64,000 bases of DNA from Thunnus maccoyii (GCF_910596095.1 NC_056548.1:16392651-16456650), one strand, 5' to 3'; shown: positions 12,653 to 27,530, counted from the stretch's first letter. Numbers and translations are program-made. Notes: generated by a model from the sequence alone, not told the origin.

Positions 12653-15600
12653 TACACAGAGAGTGGTGAAGGAGGGGGATGGGGGAGAGAAAGTATATGT
12701 GTATGTGTTCATGTCATTGCTTGAGTTACCCAGTGTCACTGAGCAGGTCCCTGCTTGATGCCACGACTCCAAACACAACTGACAGGCTGAGAGTCATCTC
12801 GCTTTCGCCACTCACACGTACTCAAATATTTATCCATGCGCAGCCCTCTCAGTGCACTGCGTGGCATCAGCAGTCTTGTGCTACAAGGACAAGGCCCTGT
12901 GGAGACTTCAGAGACCTTGAGAAGATGAGTCAAATGATTTCCTCACTGGTCCCTGCCCTTCTCTGTTGCACAAAAAATATATTATCTTGCAATACCTTTT
13001 TAAGAAGACACAAATATTACATTTCATTTGCAACTGGATTTGGAATGCATCTCGTTTGGGGAAAAATATACTTTACACATCATCATTCAGTGAATACGCT
13101 TAAATAACCAGCAGCCGGAGTCTAATACTATTCTAAATAGCCGAATCCATATCTGCTATGGCCAGCGGCACTGGTGATGAGCTCAGACTGTTATGTGACA
13201 TCTTAATATACTGATTAAAAATGCATGTTCGGAGGGTAAGCAGAGGGGTGCTCTGGGTGCTCCTGCCAGGGAAGATTAAATCATTCTACTTAACAGACAC
13301 TCTGAGGATTCGGGTCAATGTAAATGAGCAAGCTATAAGACACCAAAGTCAGCAGTGGATTTTTCAAACGAGGCTAAAATAATATCATAGAAAAGAAGAG
13401 GATATGATCAATAAAAGTCCTGGCTGTGAGCCTTGGTAGAGGCGAGCCGTGGTGATGTTGATACGGCAGTGTTAATTCAGACGCTGAAAGCAGCCCAAGC
13501 TCAGTTTGGTTCCATTAACATTTTCTTTTCATTCAGCCCAAGAAAGAAAAAAAAAATCCATATTGAAATCAGCTATGAAGGTTGGATTATAAATGTATCA
13601 AAGAATTGAATGTACGAGTCATGTAAGTGCTAAAGAATGTGATATACAAGTATGTTTGTGGACTCATCAGCATCCAGTGTCATTAAAGTGCTGCCAAAAA
13701 GTTTGGCAAGCTGCAGCACATCAGCACTGACAGCAGCAGGGAGCCCGAGCCAGTAAAACCTGAGACGGTGTTAATGCCACCTTGGCTTGGAAGTTGTAGG
13801 GAGCCCGGCCAAAGAGATGTGCTGGATAATCCAATAAGATAAAATAAACAACCATATAGGCTTTGAGCTGAGATAATCGATAACTATTTCCATTTCTTTG
13901 CCAGATACACACTTTTTCACACACATATAGACTGACCAAAGCCAAGTACTAAACACATGATGAAATATGAGAATATTTGTACAACCTAACGGTGAATGAA
14001 AAGTCTCTGAAATCAAGTTTTACAGTTAAAATAACTAAAGTTAAAATAAACACTGTAAATGTAGAAAAATAATCAAACTAAAAAGTCATGAGAACAGAAA
14101 ATAGTCCCATGCAGTGCACATAGCTCTACAATGATTTAGTTATGTTTAGATGTCTAAAAACTTAATTGGTTAAATATTTAATTTATTAAATATTTCACAT
14201 CTGCAATGCTGACTCATTCTAATGGTTAAAATTTTATTATCCATATTTAACACCTAACAAATAACAAAATAATACTTCTAATTTGCTCATGAATATCAAA
14301 CACTTAATTAAAATGAATGTTAAATTTTCTGTTGTTTTGTAGATTCCAAGGCTGATCTAAAAATAAAGAGTCAAAGCTGAGGCAAAATTCACTGAAAATC
14401 TTAAAGAGTCCAGATAATTTACTGGAATATTTCCAGTAAGGTCACAAACATCTTCACTCCTTATTATATCAAAAGCAACATATACAAACTACTCTGTTTC
14501 CACAGCTTCCAGGAGCTACATTGAGGGTTATTTTACTATCAAATGTGAAGCCTATATCCTGTTTCAGACAATTTGTTGGCCTCCTACATATAAAAGGAAG
14601 CTATTGTATACAGTATCTTTCTTCTTTTTGTGCCTTGGTGGGTTCCTGACAGTTTTTAGCATCACCATTTACAATCTTCCAAATGCTTTTAGAAACACTG
14701 ACTGTCATGGCCTTGTGCTGAATAATACAGCTTTAGAGAGAGCAGGGGAATTTTCCTCAGGGCACAGGTGTGCCCTGATAGTCTCATAAGCCCCGGGCAG
14801 CACAAAGGAAGAAAGATGCTTTCTTGGTAAAAAGGAATAGGGAGGCACGAGGTGGAGAAACAGATCAACAATGGCTTTTTCGTTTGGGTGTATTTGGTTT
14901 TGACCTTCAGAAAGAGCTTGAAATAAATGTGACACTGCGGGGGAAATCAAAAATCCCGATGACCCTGAATTTCTACACCCTACGCTGGCATGGAATGAAT
15001 AAGTGATGTTCAAAGATGATGGGGAAAAAAAAGTCTAATTCTGAAAGTGTAATACATTTTCAGACAAACGGGGAGACGAAGTGTGCGGGTTATGCCTCTC
15101 CACAATCTGCAGCACCAGCAGCCACAGTCATTTCTTTTTATGTATTCATACTCTCGAAGACAGATGCAAAAAAAAAAAGAAAAAAAAAATACATAAAGCA
15201 TGAAGCCTATCGTGCATGTGACTGTGACTCAACACTGACAGCTTTGTAAACATTAATGTAAAACCTACTATTATTAAATCAATCTCTTATGAAGCTTAAA
15301 TCTGCTCAAGAGCAGTAAAATACTATTTGTGGAAAATTAAGAAACTGCTTAAACTCTTCTTCTCCATTTCTACCACAGTCTGAACTTGTGTCTGCAGATA
15401 GTCCACTGAAAGGGCCAGTGTGTGGCTGCATGGGGCTGAGATGCTTGACATGCGGTGACGGGGTTGACAAGGTAAGTGGTCAGACTGCTAAGTCAGGCGG
15501 TCAGGAGATAGACAACACACTTGTCGAATGAAGAGAGAGCTGAGGGAAGTGTTTGCTCAGGAAAATTCAATGAGTCTGTCAGAAAAAATCGAAATAACCT

Positions 15601-18130
15601 CCGTATTTGCTCTGATTATCGGCTGAATTTCGATTTCAACACATACAAACTAATCCTTGCACATATCTCGGATTGTATTTGAAAATATCAGGATTTCAAA
15701 TGGCAAATCTCCCAAGCAGCGATGCCTGTAGGGAGGTGGGGGTTCAGAGAAATCCTGCCTGTCCTTGTGTGTCACTTACCAGCCCCAGGAAAAGACTTTT
15801 TTTTTTTATGCTGATAGCGCAAAGTGTCTCCATGAGGCTAATGCTTTATGTCAGATTCTATACTAACTAGCACATTAGAAAGAGGCAATCCACCTTTACT
15901 TTTCCCATAAAAGCATTTTTTTCTTTTCCCACAACACTTAGCAGTAAAGTTTCTAAAGTATCGACACAGTTGAAAGCTGATGACTGGGTTCTTAGTAGGT
16001 GCTAGAGGTGTACTGTAGAATCCTCCATGATTCACCCCGTTTTGTCTATTTTCTCTTCATTTTATTATCTACACTTCAGCGACGAGGAGGGCTAGACAAG
16101 TGAATTGATGGGAGGGTGGAGCAGAGAGGGAGGGGGGGGGGCGGGGAGGGGGTGATAAGGAAGAAAACAAAACAAAAAGGAAAACAGACAAGGAGTGCCA
16201 AGCTCTGAAAACTGGCATGCTGCAGTTGTATGTCAGTCACCTAGCAACAAGTCCTCCCCATCACTTACCCCCCGCTTCCCTGTCTCCCGCTGCGCTCTCT
16301 AATTCAACAAATCTGCTCAGAATGTATGGCTGCTCTTCTAACAAAACGCATTCTGCGCTGGGGGCTAAGGATGTGGGCCTCCGCTGAACACGCCACTCAG
16401 CTGCCCATTGACCACCGGGGCCTTTCTCTGCACACACTAAGGAGCGAGGGACAAAGACCCTGAAAGCAGGGGCAGCTCCACAGAGAAAACATTTGCTTGT
16501 AATTGTGTTTGACTGCATAATGAAAATGATGTTCTTTTTTAATTTGGGCTTGTTAAGGCCACACTATTTTCCTCTGGTCACCTGATTATTGTAAAGAAGC
16601 ACCCCCTCACTTGCCCTATGGGGCACAGAGGGGGGAAATATTGAAAATGGCCCAAAGACCTCCCCTCTCTTTACTTTAACCCCTCTTGTGTTTCAAGTGT
16701 TCTCTGGCAAAAACATAAATATGTAGTCCCTGTTCATTACAGGATGGAAGAGTATGCTAGATTGAGTTTTTTCTCTTTTTTTTTTTCCTCCCGAGAAAGG
16801 ATAATGACAGCGAGGCGCACACACACATGCACACACACACACACACATACACAAATGGGAGTGCTGCCATGCTTGCCCTGAGTTGTGAAGCATTGAGAAG
16901 GTTAGCATTCCTGGTGCTACTTCAGTGAAACAGACCATTAGTGGGAGCATTGGGCTAGCACCCAAAAGAGTGCTTCAATGGACACATTCACATCCAGTGA
17001 TTATTTGCATTTTTTAGCCCCTTATTTCCTGTTTTATTGACGTGCGTTTTCCACATTCTCCTCTTTTTTTCTCCTCGCTGCTCTCCTGTGGCAAAGGTGA
17101 GCGGCATTCAGGTAAATGTCGAATGTTAATAATTTAACTCTCACATCTCTTTGTCGAGTCCTGTCACGTTACATATATGATTCGACGTGTTTTTGAATTC
17201 TTCAAGGTTTCCCCGTCACCCTCCCTATGGACGAGCTATTCAGTGATTTAATTGGTTTAAGTCGGGGTCCAATTTCCACAGTCCTCTCCGGGAAACCCCT
17301 TGATAAAGCACGATTCTGCCGAGAGATCACAGGTGAGAAAAAACGGGGCTGAACTCTGCACGCTGATATTCAGGTGTATTATTTAGGCATCTATGTCTGA
17401 GGCCTGGATGGGAGGGCCGCTTCTGTAACCCTGACGCTGAACTGTAGCCCTCCAGACAAACCGCAACATCGTTTTCTGCAGGTGCAACATAGGATTCATT
17501 CATGATCCCGGCTCATGTTATTGATTTTCACAGTGCTTATAGAATTTATAGAATTACATGATATATGAAGACGTCTTCCAGCATGACGCTGAGAAGCACA
17601 TCAGGCAGCGCTCAACATCCGCCTGCTATTCACTGCTGTCCTGGTTATCATCATATATATCATGTATATTTGGATGAGGGACTGGCTGATATGCATTAAA
17701 CCTTCTATCATTGTATATTTAACTTTGTATCACAAAAACAAAAAAAAAAACACTCAGTTGCCAGTTTATTAGGTACAGTCTTGCACATCAGCCTTGCAAT
17801 AAAATGTTACCGTTATGAAGGTTATAATGTGAAACTGTTTTAAAGAAGTGTTTATGGTCAACTTTATGGTCAATTTGGTGGTATTTCTTGTATTTTATTT
17901 ACTACATTTATAGCTCTAACTGTAGATTAAGGATTAGAAAGACAATTCAGGCACCACAGACTACAGGACCCAGATGAATAACCCTCATGAAGGTAGTGTT
18001 TACTGCAGGGCTGCTGTGTAGCTCAGTGGACTTAACAAACTGAGGCCATACTGTACTGTGATACAGTACCTTTTCTGTCATTTCAATTAAAAAAAACATT
18101 TATAGGTAAAATCTGCTAGTGAGAATGTGT
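11930..18130. other. Intergenic DNA; no gene seen
   Basis: No convincing coding sequence on either strand. Features noted are (GT)n at 12616-12651, A-runs at about 15168-15189, a G-run cluster at about 16128-16151, and (CA)n at 16818-16850. A MITE-like start (CACTCAGTTGCCAGTTTATT at 17752-17771) resembles the end of a fish repeat that reads TTATTAGGTACA. Blocks about 13130-13480, 15400-15660 and 17020-17660 are non-repetitive with retained CpGs and are the best enhancer candidates here. Confidence 0.5.
12616..12651. repeat. (GT)n microsatellite
   Basis: About 18 uninterrupted TG units in intergenic DNA. Confidence 0.92.
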
Positions 18131-18135
18131 GTTTT

Positions 18136-18490
18136 TAGGGTTTCCACTAACTATTATTTTCATTATCGATTAATCAGTCGATTATTTTCTCAATTGATCA
18201 ATTTTTTTGTTCAGTCGATAAAATGTCAGAAGATGGTGAAAAATGTCAACCACTATTTCCCAAAATCCAAGGTGACGTCCTCAAATTTCTAGTTTTGACC
18301 CGACCAAAGATATTTAGAGGACTAAAGAAACCAGAAAATATTGACATTTGAGAAACTGGAATCAGTGAATTTGGAGATTTTCTTCCTAAAAAGTGACTCA
18401 AAACGATGAATCCATCATCAAAATAGTTTCAGATTAATTTAATTGTTGGTAACTAATCGATTAATCAACTAATTGTTGCAGCTATAATAT
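18136..18490. mobile_element. MITE-like interspersed repeat rich in ATCGATTAATC words
   Basis: It begins near GGGTTTCCACTAACTATTAT then TTTCATTATCGATTAATC, and ends near CTAATCGATTAATCAACTAA then TTGTTGCAGCTATA. The ends are imperfect inverted repeats sharing GATTAATC with CTAAC/CTAAT contexts. The layout matches a short non-autonomous repeat that I recall as widespread in teleost genomes. It contains no transposase. Boundaries are approximate. Confidence 0.6.
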
Positions 18491-21400
18491 TTTTGACTAA
18501 TCCAGTGAATTAAATACTTGACAAATCAAAGTACTATGTAAATCTAAAGCTCATAAGGAAGTCCTGCTGTAATGCAACCTAAGATATTAAAATGAGAGCT
18601 ACCTTAGTAGAAAATATAGTGAAATCTACTCATAGACAACTCTGTCTGTGTAAATTATTATCACACAGTCTTAATTTATGAACTAGAGGATTTCACACAA
18701 CATGATCAGATGAGTTTCTTCCTGTGGTTGAGATTCAAAGCAAATCTCTCATGTCATCTAAACTTGGCCTACATTGTGGGAATTGAGCAGGTGTAAAAAA
18801 AAAAAAAAGAAGAAGAAGAGGAAGAAGAAGAAGGGTTGAATAGTCTGCGGGGTCAGATGGGACTGACTTAAGTTGAAGGATCCTGTCAGACTGGAGTGGC
18901 TGGAGGGCCTGCGGTGACACCCACCTCACACTATAGATTAACAAGTTTCACCACCACACTGACGAGGCCCTGTTTCATTTATTTGTTTTTTTTTTTCCAA
19001 GTGTCAGCAAGCGAGCGTGTCTGTCTGTGGGTATTTTCAGGACTTTCACCATAAGGACCCCAACTTTGACACCAATTAAAGAGATTATGTCTTAAGATGA
19101 GAGGAAAACTATAGCCGTGTGTTACCACGGCAATTGCTTTTGACAAGGTCACAGGGTACCGTGCAACAGTGCATGACCTCAACAGGCAGCTGCTGATTTT
19201 ACTGGGATGAGAGCAAACACAAAGAAAACGATAACTTAACAGACTCTGGGGCACAATGTATGAAATATTAGCCAGTGCTTACAGATAGATGAACTTTCTA
19301 CCTCTGTGAGAAAAGAATGTGATTATCTGATGGCAAAAAAATATTTAAAAATATGAAGTTATTAAAGTGCAGAGAGAATTTAGTATGATGTGGTGTAATG
19401 TAGCACCCAATAATGAACTTTACTGAGCTTTCCTACCCGTAAGACATGTCTCCTTCCAAAGAAGTCATCATTAGATGACTAAAATTGCAATATAACTTGC
19501 ATTCTGCCTGTTTATGCAAATATCTTTATAGTAGTTTGTTTTAGGTTTTAACGATTTTCTCTCTGATTGTTTTAAAAGTGTTGGTGCAAAGGAAAACTGT
19601 CAGTTTGGGTGATTTTACTGGATTCTTTGGAACTTGGTGCAAAAGTGACAGCTGCAGAAAGGGCTCTAATGCAACCTAGAAATGCAGCTTATGAAACAGA
19701 AATGACAACTGAATGTTACTCCAGTCTATTATTGCTTAATGAGAATAACAAAATTAAGCCATGATTAAGCCTTTTTAGTTTCATGTTAATTTCTCTGACC
19801 TCCCTGCGCCCTTTTTATGAGTTATAACTGCTAGTTTTAATACTTGTAAAATCAAAAATAAATGATACATAAAGACACAAACACTAAAAAATTAAACCAA
19901 ACGAAATATGGAGCAAAGCTGAATGATGTGACATTTTTAAAAAAGGACAATTTATTTATTTAAAAAACAGTAACATGCACAAAAGCTGCGTCATTTTGAA
20001 TAAAGCGTCAGCCTGCGGGTTTTTAGTACTTTATTGTCTCTTATTTAAGTAACTGAGTAAATAAATAAATAAATAATAAATAAATAAATAAATAAATAGT
20101 TATGCAACAGGGGAAACACGACTGTCACGACACTAAACCAGAATAATGCAATTCACAGCACTTGAAGTAACCCGAGTTAAAGTCTGGTTTTTGCTGTATG
20201 TTCGCTACATATTTAACCTCTAGCTCATTTTTGTGTCTTTTTTTCCTGCAAGTTTCTGAGTTTGTGATTTCCTACCTGGTCGTTGGAGGGCAGGTTCATT
20301 TTGTGCCAACAGGAGGAAACTCAGTGGCCTCCTCCTCCCTCCCACTCTGTATTTTCTTCTCTTTTTTTTGCGTGTTTTCACGTTAATTGGCAGCAGTTGA
20401 ACTGTGAGCCGTAAATCAAGAAGTGCGGAGTGTATTAATGAGTCGGACCACCCAGGAAAACTATTTTCTCTGCACTTTCTTAGCGGACAATGTGAGGATA
20501 CTCGAGTCTGCCATGCTCTGAAAACCATGAATGAACATTCACAAGAGCAGTGCTCCCCTGCTGCCACGTTTCCAGCAGGCCAAGTACTGATTAAAGTTTT
20601 TCAAAAAAAAAAAAAAAAGAAAAAAAAAAAGGTGAAGTATTCCGGACAAAACCAGAGATCATTTTATTTGTTGAAGTTAGGGTCCCTGCATGAGTGGAGC
20701 ATGAAGCTGAGACATTAACAAATTACAACTTGAGCTTCAAGCTTCAATTTATAGGGAAAAAAAATAGGCTAAATTAAAATATGTGCAAACCTTTGACCAA
20801 ATCTATAATTTGCACTTGTTGTGGCAAAAATAGCTCCAAAAAACAGAGCATGTATTAAGGCTTCTTTTTGTCCAAGAATAGTGCAAATTATTTTAATCAC
20901 ATTTTGCTAATAAAAAGCAATATTTATCAAATATTAAATGTAACAGAAAAGTCACGCAGGTTGCATGTCGTGATATTCTACATGCTTATACCCAGTAAAA
21001 ATAAATACATTTCCATTTGTAACTCCTTTAAAAACCTGCAAAAAAAAAATCTTGCTATAAATAAATGTTTTTCTTCACAAGAGAGGACCCGCTGCACTGA
21101 AAGTAGTGCTTAATTGTCTTCCATTATGAAACCTCACAAAGCTAGACCACTGGCTACTAAAATACCAAGGTTAATCTTGATTAAATGTCTTTCCAGGGTA
21201 CAAAAAGCATATTTTACATAAAACATCCTTCAAGGGGATTGAAGCATGATGTTGAAAAAAAATATATATATAAAATATTGCTGATGGCAAGGCCAAGCAT
21301 CCCAACTCTCAAATGAAAGGTATCAAGGTAGAAGGTATAAAAGGTAGAAAAAACCATTACAAATCAACATACCACTAAAACGGCTTCATCTGCCTCCCCA

Positions 21401-24400
21401 TTATCTTTCTCCCCAATTCAAGTCACACCTTAGCAAGCCAAAGCTGCAACTTTAATCTTTCCTTAAAGCACATTTTAGGATTTTCAGTGCATATACAATA
21501 TACTTTAACATTTTCTGCTTTTGTGCCCAGCATTCATTGATAAAAGAGAAGTTTGTAAGAAGCAGTCTAATAGGCTAAGTGCTGTTGTAAAAGGTCAAAT
21601 TAGACTAATATTATTCTCAATGTGTAGGTTTCCTGTCAGATAAAAACATACTGTGAAGGTGAATTTTTAATATAAGAGTTAATTCAAACAAATTCTTACA
21701 GATGACTTTAAGCTTTATGTATCATTGTCAAATCACAACATTTATTAGAGAGCAAAGACGTGCAATTAATTCAGCCGTATAAATGCTTCTGCACAACCAG
21801 CTGTATCAAGGCTTCCCTCTCTTCTTCCCTCTTCTGAGCAAGGAAATCCTCCTGCAGGCTGAATGGCCCTCGCCAGCGACTTTTGTTCTCTCACACTTAC
21901 CCCACACACTCCAAACGTAACATCCTTCTGCAGAGAGAGAGAGAGAAAAAAACTATATTTCCTCCCACACCTGTTGATGAATTGTGTTTGTGTATAAGGC
22001 TCAGACGGGCCAATAACACGTGTCTTTGTATAACTGAGGCACGGACCCAAAATAGTAGTTTCCTCACATGGGTGGTGGTGAATGGGGAAGCCTTTCACAA
22101 AAAAAACAGCACAGAAGCTTGTGGTCAAATTAGAGTAATCGTCATTGACAAACAGAAAATAATTCCCAGTTTGGGCTGGAAAAAGTCATAAGATGCCATA
22201 ATGACTGCGGCTGCTGCAGTGGGGGAAAAAGGCCTATTTGTGCTTTGTGGCTGGTGGCTGAATGGTGATGAATTTCTTGCCAACCCAGGCTGCCCCCCAT
22301 GAACCCATGCAGCTTTATTATACCAAAAATACAGAGGAGCAATATAGGAAGTCCTATGGTGTCAGTCCACTTTCCTGAGGTTTCACCTACCTCTTAAATG
22401 AACTTTTTAGTTTTCTTCCCAGAGCCATTGTGTGTGTTTACATGTAAAATCTACATTTTGATGATAATAATCTGATTAAATGCTGATCTAAAAAAGATTC
22501 AAAGTAGCATTGTGGTTAATATCTACTTACTGTTTTGTAATGTTGCACTTTTTGTTTGTTGTGTCTTCTTAAAAAAATCCAGAAAACTGGATGCAATATG
22601 CATTTAAACATTTATAAAAATCAAACATTGTGAGTTAACCTCATCTTCTGTTTCAGCTGTCACTGCCTCAAGCTTTCAGAAGTGCAACCAGGTTTGCAAT
22701 CATTTCCACTCAGATTTAGCTCATCCCAGTGACATGTGAGGGTGTGTTGGGTTAAACTGGATTCTTTTTAGCTACAGCATACATTATAATTTAAAATCAC
22801 ACAGACGACAAACTCCTGATGAGTGTTCTCCCTCTTCTTTGTAAGACATGACACAAAAAAATGAGATTTTTCCCATAGCAGTGGGTGTACAATAAGCACA
22901 AAATACAATCATGTACAGCATAAAGAAAAAGTTAAAGGAACTTGTGAAACTTTGAAATTAAACTGTAACGTGGAGCTTCTTCTTGAGCCTTAAAGCATTC
23001 AGTTCAAAAGAAAAATTCTTTCTATTATATTGAACTTTAATATCTTTGTGTTATGAGGATATAACATGTAGGCGAGGAAGAGAAAGTGCAGGTAAATTAA
23101 GATCAGTTGTGCAAACGCTCTCTCCACAACATTGTTGCAAATTCCAATAACATGGAAGAGTCCTTACAAGGCTGAAATGTTTAACAGTGGGAAACTAACC
23201 ACGCAGTGACCTTAGTATTCAGAAAAATCTGCTGATATACAGCATGTGCTGAAAGAAAACTATACAGACTGAAATAATTGTGGGAAATTTAACAATTTAA
23301 CCATTGGAAAGCACTGAAAAAAGCACTGGAAATACTATTTGTGCTCTTTGGTGTGAAAATAAATGACACATTTTTCAATATAAGATCCACAAATTGTGAT
23401 TTCAACAAAGGTTTTTTTTAACCAAAACCTCAAAAAGAAGAAATAATTTCCAGAAAAAAGCCAAAACTTGACTAAATGGGTGTATTTCTTATTTGACAAA
23501 GACGGGTAAATGCCACACTATATGTGTTTTAAAGGCTGTGGGAATACATAGTTTATACAGAAAATGACATAGTGTGAAGTCTACGAGTATAAAAATCAAA
23601 ATAAAAAGAATCAATTAGAGAACAGTTTAGCCCAGCGATATGCAGCAGTTGACATTTAGCGTCACATATTATTCACTTATGTGTACACAATGAAGTCATA
23701 CATCCATTCAGTAAACTGAAGCTTCATTGGCAGGCTGCTCAGTTCCCAACCTTCTCCATTCTTGTATTCTGCGTAATTTGGTGTAAGCAAATTGCAGTGT
23801 GTTACATGAGAACCAGTGTGTTTGTGTGAGGTAGGAAGAGCGACATCATGGAGGATAATGGCAGAGACAAAGCGAGCAGAGGCACTTAGCCTCTTAGATG
23901 TCACTTAAAGGATGGGAGGTCACCTCGTCTTAATTCGCTGCTGACCTAAAGCACATAGCTACGATGGCTGACAATGTCTTTCACATAACACAACATACAA
24001 TATAGTGACAGCTGCGTTCAAGGTTTTATTCGTTGACATAAATTTCAATGTTATGGCACTCAGATATTCCCGACAATCCCTTGGGTTACAAGCATGTCTT
24101 ACAGATATACAATACAGTACAGTTCAGTGTTCACTTTTGGACTTGTAAGTGCTGATGGGCAGGCTGAGCTGGTTAAATACTTTGTGGTCAACTACCTGCT
24201 GCCTGCTCAGTTTGGGGAGATTCAGCCTTAGAATGAGCAAATCAGCTTAGCACCATTGTTTACCACAAACTATTCACACTGAGTCTTGTGTTGAGGTCAG
24301 TTGTCAGCTGAGGAACACGACCCACTTGATTCCTTTTGAGTCGAACACAGTGGCTGCAGGATGGATGGAAGGCATTGAAAAACTACACTGAAAGCCTTGC

Positions 24401-26630
24401 TTACAGCACATTAACATATTACAAAAGCCATATCCTGATTTTAAATACACGTGGAGATTGAATACACTGTCAGGGAGGAAACATAATGATTTTCTAACAG
24501 TAAACCATGGAGAAGAACATCACATATTACTGTTAGAACTGCATTTACTGGCTTAGTTTATTGGGAAATTGGATTCAGTGTTACTGGTGTATGACGTAAA
24601 AGGATGGAAATTTGATAAAAAACAAAAAGGTAACACCTTGGTAGCCAGATATCCTGACTAAATATTTGTAGGTATCTCTGATCTATTCTGCCTGTTCTTG
24701 TACTACATCATATCTTTTCAGTTCTTGAGCATTGCAGAAACAAAGTATCTTGTGAAGAATAAATAAAATAAGCAGGATTTAGCAGGAAAGGTTCAAACTG
24801 ATGAGTCTCCCATTAACTGCAAGTAGAGACACTCCAAGAGTGATTTTTAGGGCCATGAATGTTAGTTAGAAGTAAGAACTCCAAAATAAAATCCCCTATG
24901 CACCCTCATACACTGACATAAGTTGGATATTTATCTCATTTGTGGGGATTTTTAATGACTTCACTCAACTTCTGCCTACAAACTAATTATGTCCAGAATA
25001 TGGAATAAAACAAATGCAGCTTGAATCCTCTCATGGGGCAAACCTTTCACTGCAGGTGTCATATCCTTAATTCTAGCTGGCCATGATGATGCTGTCCTCT
25101 ATAGTTTCCTTTTGGTTGTGGTGAATTTCACAGGTTTGTACTGCTGCGCTGAGAATCAGCCTGTATCTGCGCCTACGGCCTCTACACGTCCTCTCTTATC
25201 TCTGTAATGCCTCTAACCCACAATCTTTAATAGCTCTAATGTCTACTTTGCAGGAAATGTTAGTAGGTGCAAAAATGAAAGTGAAGTCTTACCTGAATTC
25301 ATCAATGATGCATTAAACTACTGGTCGGCCTCAAAACAAATGACAGTTTCTTTATACTGTTAAAGAGAAATACACTATTTGAAGTCAGGGCATCTTCAAA
25401 ACTATGTTATGTGAATCCTTTCTAAGCAATAGTTTGCCACTTTATTGGCATGATCAGAGAAAATAAACTACATGATAGCAAACAGGTTGATTTCCCACCA
25501 TTGTAGAGACTTTTATATAGTATTTAAATTAGTATTTAAGCCACTGTTTGAATGATGTTATGCAATGTCAAAAAGAGATGTTAATTTTAAAATGGGTAAA
25601 AATGATGGAGATCACATGTTGAAGGACTAGTTGGGAATATCATATGTGCACATGGATGAGAACCACATTCAGTAAAAGATGAAGTGAGAGTGTAAACTTC
25701 ATTACGGTGATGGACATAATGTGGAAACAAATGCTTGCTGTACATCGTCTGATTAGTTCTTGTTTTAGCTGAAACCACGGAAGAAGAGGATGTCTGGGTC
25801 CTGGGGAGGAGAAGAGCAGGATGGAGATGAAGTGAAGTGTTATAGAAACAGATGAAGTCAAGTGACGGCATGCGGGAGGATGCTGCATGCTGATAGATTT
25901 CAGACAGCATGCAGCAGAGATGAAAAAGACCAACATCTTGTGACGTGATATTAAAAAAAAAAACAATAATAAGTTAAATGGAGACTACATGACAGACGGT
26001 CGTGAACATTTCCATCTCAGCACAGCCTCGTGACAGACAAGAGAACATGCTGGAAACGAGAAAAGGCTACACAGGTACAAAAGAAAAACAATTTGCTATC
26101 AGTCACATCAATACATTTTCACGGTAAAGGACAATACTTGGTCTTAGACAAACAGAGTAATGAAGAAAATTGCTGGTATGGATTGACAGAAGACAGCAAC
26201 GAAGCTACTGAACAAATACTGTACGCCTTTAGCAGTGCCTCCAGAAAATAACACCTAAGAAAACCTTATAGATTACTGGGTAGTTAACCAAATGTCTTCC
26301 TGACTAAAATTGAATTTCATCTAATTTCTACCCATCTTCAGACTAAATTCTGCTGGGTTTTGTTACGACCTCAATGGTCATTTTTGAGGCTGTGGTTTGT
26401 GGTCTTATCCCATCATTTGACAACTGCTCTTTATTGCTAATGCAGTTATTCTGTTGGTCATACATCACAGTGTATGTTGAGACTCCCACCCTTGATAAAT
26501 TACATTATTTTTGTAGTTTTTGCTAATGATGAACCAACAATTAAAATGGAGCTACACAAGCAACACATATCAAGATGAATTCCAATCAACACTTTATTTA
26601 TTTATGTTTATGGTATTTTGGGGCATTTTT
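18491..26630. other. Intergenic AT-rich DNA; no gene seen
   Basis: All open frames are short, lack recognisable motifs and have no paired splice context. Contents noted are GAA-rich runs at about 18810-18835, (AAAT)n at 20058-20098, A-runs at about 20602-20631, and scattered T/A homopolymers. No tRNA, clear MITE termini or retroelement coding sequence was recognised. Confidence 0.5.
20058..20098. repeat. (AAAT)n microsatellite
   Basis: About ten tandem AAAT units with one interruption (an AATAATAAAT variant). Confidence 0.85.
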
Positions 26631-26639
26631 TGCCTTAAA

Positions 26640-27530
26640 TTGATAGTGGACATTTCAACAAACCCCTCTAGCCTCACCCCTTACAAATCAAGGCAAAACT
26701 ATTGAGCAAGTTTCTTCTAATAAACACTTAGGTTTCATCTTTGATTAATCTTTCTGTTTTAAGCTCCATATTCGGCAACTTATAAGAAAGCTGAAGAGTT
26801 TATTTTTGCTAAAATTTAGCTAAAGAGAGGCTTATTCCAGCTATTTTCCTTCTTGTGCTTGACTACAGGGGTGTGCTGTATATATGCATGCAGTACCCAC
26901 ATTATCTGGATACTGTACATCATGCAGCTGTAAGATTCATTACAAATAGTAAGGCTGATTGTTCCTCGTCCACCCGGGTAAGCTGGTCCTCTTTAACCTC
27001 CCGTAGATTAAAGCACTGGATTAAATTCATCTATAAAGTCATTCTGGGGTTACAGCCACCTTATTTATGTAAGTACATTGAACAAAAATGAATTATGTAA
27101 AAGACTTTTGTGTATGCTGAACCTTCTGCCTGGAACCTTTGGATACAAAATTGCAAAATGTGGTTCCACTTCGGGATTTGATTCTTGAACTGGTTGTTGA
27201 TGTTTTTAAGGGTGTTTTAGAACTTAATATGTTAAATTTCATTGAGTCACTGCTTTAGATGGTTGTTTTCATTCATTTATTGAGTTGTTTTAGGGAATCT
27301 TACATTGTCTTCAGGATGCAAGATTTTATATGAATGTATGAAAATTCCATTCATGATTTACATGGCGATGTTTTTCACTATTGTGACGTAATGTGATGAC
27401 ATATTTTGTGTCACTTGTTTTCTGTTGTTTGTCTGTACTCATCGTTGTTGTAGCCTCGGCCAGGACACTGTTGAAAGAGAAATTTTTAATCTAAATGAGG
27501 TTTTCCTGGATAAACATAAAGGTCAGGCAA
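26640..27530 (+). mobile_element. Degenerate non-LTR retrotransposon 3' part (Rex1/L2-like LINE)
   Basis: The end of a reverse-transcriptase ORF is readable with frame breaks. A GFIFD-like region near 26730 and a LIRKLKSLF-like stretch near 26780 precede LDYRGVLYICMQYP at about 26858-26899. That is followed by LDTVHHAAVRFIT, then WSSLTSRRLKHWIKFIYKVI and LGLQPPYLCKYI. This order (LDYGDVVY, AVRFIT, W-SL-RR-HW-FIYK, PPYL) is typical of the C-terminal region of fish Rex1/L2-type LINE polymerases. The DNA then has a 3' end of familiar wording, with TTTTTAATCTAAATGAGGTT at 27483-27502 followed by CCTGGATAAACATAAAGG. There are internal stops, so it is dead. Confidence 0.75.

Noticed and set aside
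12679..13107. 142-codon plus-strand open frame
   Set aside because: No recognisable domain, no splice partners, and composition like the surrounding intergenic DNA.
20220..20567. 115-codon minus-strand open frame
   Set aside because: Includes a KKRRK run derived from a T-rich tract, has no motif, and lies in non-coding DNA.
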